Of a stretch of 17,283 nt of DNA, positions 14,894 to 17,283 are shown in pieces. The position numbers were made by a program, and so were the translations under genes. Location: the NCBI GenBank assembly GCA_003225615.1, contig QIAS01000157.1:1-17283 (forward strand). Reading direction: 5' to 3'. Source of the stretch: Acidobacteriota bacterium (GTDB lineage Bacteria > Acidobacteriota > Terriglobia > Terriglobales > Acidobacteriaceae). The notes under the pieces were generated by a model, which was not told where the DNA came from, ran no database searches, and saw nothing but the letters and a program-made list of their open reading frames with translations. Positions within the stretch are counted from its first letter, which is position 1. Each line of letters begins with the position of its first letter.

Positions 14894-15130
14894 TCACGTC
14901 TTTCGAGCTGAAACTCGCTCAGGCTTGCTTAGCGCGCGCAACGCCCACGCCGCGTCCGCCAGTGCCTGCCGCTCTTCCTCGTTATTACCACCCTTGCCAA
15001 TCAGTTCTTGGAGTCGCTGCTGCACTGCCAGGCTCGCCCTTTCGATGCAGCTTGCCAGGTTGTTGTCGTCTAATTCTAATAACGCAGCCTTATACAGTTC
15101 TACCCAATGCTCACGTTTATAGTCAGCCAT
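14894..15130 (-). CDS. Small helical protein, unknown function
   Basis: This 78-residue protein starts MADYKREHWVELYKAALLEL and continues with LASCIERASLAVQQRLQEL and a third helix EERQALADAAWALRALSKPE. It is all-helical by appearance, with no signal or membrane span. I know similar small proteins only as hypotheticals in acidobacteria. It directly precedes the Crp/Fnr gene with a four-base gap, so the two are probably one transcript. GGA lies nine bases before the ATG, and a TATATA at about 15145-15150 could serve as a -10, though no good -35 is seen. The 110-bp spacer upstream also holds a GTTCG-ACGC-CGAAC stem. Confidence 0.65.
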   Translation of the reverse strand: MADYKREHWVELYKAALLELDDNNLASCIERASLAVQQRLQELIGKGGNNEEERQALADAAWALRALSKPERVSARKT

Positions 15131-15240
15131 GGTTTATCCAAAGCTATATAGGTTTTCCGGAAGACTCAGGCTAGCCAGGGGAGAGCAGCCTGTCGGTTCG
15201 ACGCCGAACTAACTAAAGATATTGGTACGTCCCGTGGTCT

Positions 15241-15438
15241 TCATGCGACCCGGGTTTTATCCTCATCGTCCTTGTCGGTCAGCGCCCGCTCCGCCAACTT
15301 CAACCAGCCTTGCACCTGAGACTTGACCGCATCGCTCTCGCGGCGCGAAAAGGGCTGAACAAACTCCTTTTGCTTCGGGTCACTTTCCGGTGGAAGACTC
15401 CAGCGCCTCCGGTCCTTTGGCTTTTTTCCGGCCGCCAT
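15241..15438 (-). CDS. Small charged hypothetical protein
   Basis: This 65-residue reading, MAAGKKPKDRRRWSLPPESD through SDAVKSQVQGWLKLAERALT to a DKDDEDKTRV end, is highly charged, with GC-rich third positions like its neighbours. The start is uncertain: there is no Shine-Dalgarno, and the frame stays open 13 codons upstream without a usual start codon. An overlapping 97-residue frame on the same strand (15300-15593) competes with it but has a worse composition. I do not recognise a family. The remaining 15439-15690 stretch shows only weak palindromes (for example ACTGTA and TACAGT around 15472-15512). Confidence 0.4.
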   Translation of the reverse strand: MAAGKKPKDRRRWSLPPESDPKQKEFVQPFSRRESDAVKSQVQGWLKLAERALTDKDDEDKTRVA

Positions 15439-15691
15439 AGAAACACATCCAGCTTCGGCCAGGTACTTGGACTGTACTCACCATGTAGCATTTGTTCGAT
15501 ACAGTACATTGGGTACAGATCGCAGAAAAGGGCCGTACTTTCCACAGGGTATTTCACGGCTCCGCCTCCCGGCCGGTTTCGCGTTCCATTCACTCACAGC
15601 CGTTGCCTAAGGCGACGAAGAAGTTATGCTCCTCCGTTAGTTTCACCAGGAGTGAGCGGCCGGAGCGCTAGTTCCGACCCGGCAAAAAGCA

Positions 15692-15697
15692 TACAAT
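15692..15697 (+). promoter_or_regulatory. Possible -10 element for the gene at 15720
   Basis: TACAAT matches the -10 consensus at 5/6 and would start transcription near 15704, just before ATG 15720. No convincing -35 is found 16-18 bases upstream. If real, it excludes the earlier in-frame ATG at 15696. Confidence 0.3.
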
Positions 15698-15719
15698 GTT
15701 GATTATCCAGAGCCCAAAT

Positions 15720-16196
15720 ATGTCCGCTGCGTCTGACGACCTGACCGGCTTGAAAGATGACATGGTTGCCTTCATTGAAGGCCACGGCATGCGCCGCTTC
15801 CACGGCTTTGTGGATTATGAAGAAGTGCAGTGCGTTATGTGGGAAGGGGGCGACAACCCCGAGGCCTGGAAAGATTTTGTAGAGTTGGCCAAGGCCTCGG
15901 CGGCGCCCTTCCTGACCATGCACTCCTGGGTGCTCAAGCGCGATGATCTGGAAGAATTGATCCGCCGCCTCTCTACCGGGGAGTACACCAATGTTGAAGA
16001 TGTTGAGGATGCCCGCTGGCTGCGCACCTATATTGGAAAGACCGGCTTTGTGCAGCTGGGCTGGGCCTACCAGGGCACCATCTTTCTGTACGAAGCGAAT
16101 ACCGACTGGTACGAGCGCTATCAGCGGCTCCTGGAGGTTTCTGAAGATTTCGGCGGAATCGCTATAGACGAGCCCGACCAGGACGACGAGACTTGA
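15720..16196 (+). CDS. Acidic cytoplasmic protein, unknown function
   Basis: This 158-residue protein starts MSAASDDLTGLKDDMVAFIE and contains GHGMRRFHGFVDYEEVQCVM, SWVLKRDDLEELIRRL, YIGKTGFVQLGWAYQGTIFL and an acidic end (IDEPDQDDET). It has no signal peptide or membrane span, and many Trp, Tyr and acidic residues. It looks like a folded soluble protein, but I do not recognise the family. An in-frame ATG at 15696 would add eight residues; I prefer 15720 because of the TACAAT box just upstream. It is followed after 84 bases by recJ on the same strand, with no recognisable terminator between, so the two may be co-transcribed. Confidence 0.7.
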   Translation: MSAASDDLTGLKDDMVAFIEGHGMRRFHGFVDYEEVQCVMWEGGDNPEAWKDFVELAKASAAPFLTMHSWVLKRDDLEELIRRLSTGEYTNVEDVEDARWLRTYIGKTGFVQLGWAYQGTIFLYEANTDWYERYQRLLEVSEDFGGIAIDEPDQDDET

Positions 16197-16280
16197 CGAA
16201 CTGCCGGGTGATCTCTGACCCTGCACAAGGAAACCAGCAGCTCATTATTTCTAGGGTAGCCGTCGAAATTCTCTGTATCC

Positions 16281-17283
16281 GTGCAGTGGTCCCTCAAATC
16301 CGCCGACCAGACTCAGATCGCGGTCCTGGCTAAAGCACTGCAGGCAGACACAGCGCTGAATCTGCAGTCCGACTCTCGACTGGCTGCCATCCTCGCACGA
16401 TTGCTGGTCATGCGCGGCATCGCCGATCCTGAGTCCGCAGCCCGCTTTCTCGCCCCTTCTTTAGCGCACCTCCATTCTCCCTACGCCATCGCCGGGATGA
16501 GCCGAGCCATCGAACGCCTGGAAGCGGCCATTGCGCGCCGGGAAGGCATTCTCATTTACGGCGATTATGACGTTGATGGCACTACCGCGATCGTCATCCT
16601 TAAAACGGCTATCGAACTCTGCGGCGGCAGCGCTGATTTTCATGTTCCCCATCGCATCCGCGAAGGCTATGGCATGAAAGACGATGTAATCGAGCGCGCT
16701 GCGCAGAATGGCATGCGGCTCATCATTAGTGTCGACACCGGAATTCGTGCGTTCGCCGCTGCGGAAACCGCCACCCGGATGGGCTTGGATCTGATCGTTA
16801 CCGATCATCACCTGCCCGGGCACGACGGCGTCCCCACGGCATTCGCTGTGCTCAACCCTAACCAGGCGGGCTGCCAGTATCCCTGCAAAGCGCTGTGCGG
16901 CGCCGGAGTTGCTTTCAAGCTGGCCCAAGCGCTTATGGAGCGCAAGCTCGACCGCCCAGACCAGTCGCGCCTGCTGACCTCATTCATGAAGGTACTCGCC
17001 ATTGCGACTATCGCCGATGCCGTTCCGCTGGTCGACGAAAACCGCGTCTTCGCAAAAATAGGTTTGGAAGCGTTGCGGTCCCCGGTGAATGTCGGCCTGA
17101 AGGCCTTGCTCGAAGTCGCGCAACTGGGCGCTCGTCCGCTGACTTCGGGAGAAGTTGCTTTCCGCATCGCGCCACGCCTCAACGCAGCCGGGCGCATGGA
17201 CGTTGCCCGCGATGTCATCGAACTCTTCAGCGTGAAAGATCCTGCCCGCGCCCGCGAGCTTGCCACCCGGCTTGACAAACTGA
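16281..17283 (+). CDS. recJ: Single-stranded-DNA-specific exonuclease RecJ, 3' truncated by the window
   Basis: RecJ is a 5'-3' single-strand DNA exonuclease used in recombination and mismatch or base-excision repair. The 334 residues visible include the DHH-family metal motifs in order: LIYGDYDVDGTTA (91-103), IISVDTGIRA (148-157), IVTDHHLPGHDG (172-183) and LCGAGVAFKLAQAL (205-218). Next come KVLAIATIADAVPLVDENR (237-255) and FRIAPRLNAAGRM (294-306), where the DHHA1-side core begins. About 200-250 residues remain outside the window. I use the GTG at 16281, which gives MQWSLKSADQTQ, in line with acidobacterial RecJ N-termini as I remember them. No clear Shine-Dalgarno is visible before it. 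The catalytic residues present are intact. Confidence 0.92.
   Translation, partial: MQWSLKSADQTQIAVLAKALQADTALNLQSDSRLAAILARLLVMRGIADPESAARFLAPSLAHLHSPYAIAGMSRAIERLEAAIARREGILIYGDYDVDGTTAIVILKTAIELCGGSADFHVPHRIREGYGMKDDVIERAAQNGMRLIISVDTGIRAFAAAETATRMGLDLIVTDHHLPGHDGVPTAFAVLNPNQAGCQYPCKALCGAGVAFKLAQALMERKLDRPDQSRLLTSFMKVLAIATIADAVPLVDENRVFAKIGLEALRSPVNVGLKALLEVAQLGARPLTSGEVAFRIAPRLNAAGRMDVARDVIELFSVKDPARARELATRLDKL

Noticed and set aside
15196..15209. GTTCG-ACGC-CGAAC palindrome considered as a LexA-type operator
   Set aside because: The half-sites are in the reverse order of the Gram-positive-type box (CGAAC-N4-GTTCG) and no SOS gene is adjacent.
15300..15593. A 97-residue minus-strand ORF overlapping the 65-residue hypothetical in another frame
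   Set aside because: It has mixed composition and no similarity that I recognise. The 65-residue frame has more gene-like codon use, but the choice is not firm.

Overview
The window looks like a piece of a GC-rich Acidobacteriota chromosome, probably class Terriglobia (Koribacter-like). I infer this from recognised proteins, not from a search: an acidobacterial-type VWFA-related secreted protein, a DUF6677 membrane protein, a double-GNAT protein and a Crp/Fnr protein of the RNxILL type. The conserved cluster rimP-nusA-infB-DUF503-rbfA-nrnA is present. No rRNA, tRNA, CRISPR array, transposase or phage gene was seen.

Layout. (1) 2-1426, plus strand: the 3' part of an M24 metallopeptidase gene (frameshifted), a DUF6677 membrane protein and a 60-residue membrane protein, tightly packed. 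(2) 1503-4228, minus strand: a double GNAT acetyltransferase and an ArnT/PMT-type glycosyltransferase. (3) 4359-11640, minus strand: the translation/transcription cluster, read rimP, nusA, infB, DUF503, rbfA, nrnA and then a small CBU_0592-like membrane protein. A good sigma70-like promoter with a 17-nt spacer lies at 11761-11789, upstream of rimP. (4) 11852-13825: a tentative small plus-strand ORF and, on the minus strand, the VWFA-related protein, whose signal peptide and mature part are in different frames. (5) 14023-15130, minus strand: a Crp/Fnr regulator behind a 78-residue helical protein, ended by a strong terminator at 13958-13990. A 65-residue hypothetical follows upstream. (6) 15720-17283, plus strand: an unknown acidic protein and the 5' part of recJ, cut by the window end.

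Two things deserve attention. First, four gene-to-gene spacers (about 1425-1500, 4235-4357, 6427-6493 and 11032-11125) are almost filled by arrays of degenerate 7-bp words. In the three clear cases the same kind of word returns on the other strand, so the spacer can fold into an imperfect hairpin. Each site uses a different heptamer, but the architecture is shared: 7-bp period, opposed arms, and ends that touch stop or start codons. This resembles a family of heptamer repeats and is the best candidate for an undescribed element here.

Second, several conserved genes carry small lesions. infB lacks about 11 residues between G1 and G2. nusA lacks about 11 residues and is out of frame. The M24 gene probably lacks about a dozen residues and is out of frame. 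The VWFA gene is out of frame after its signal peptide. Because infB and nusA are essential, assembly or sequencing error is the leading explanation, and these genes should be read as probably intact in the organism.
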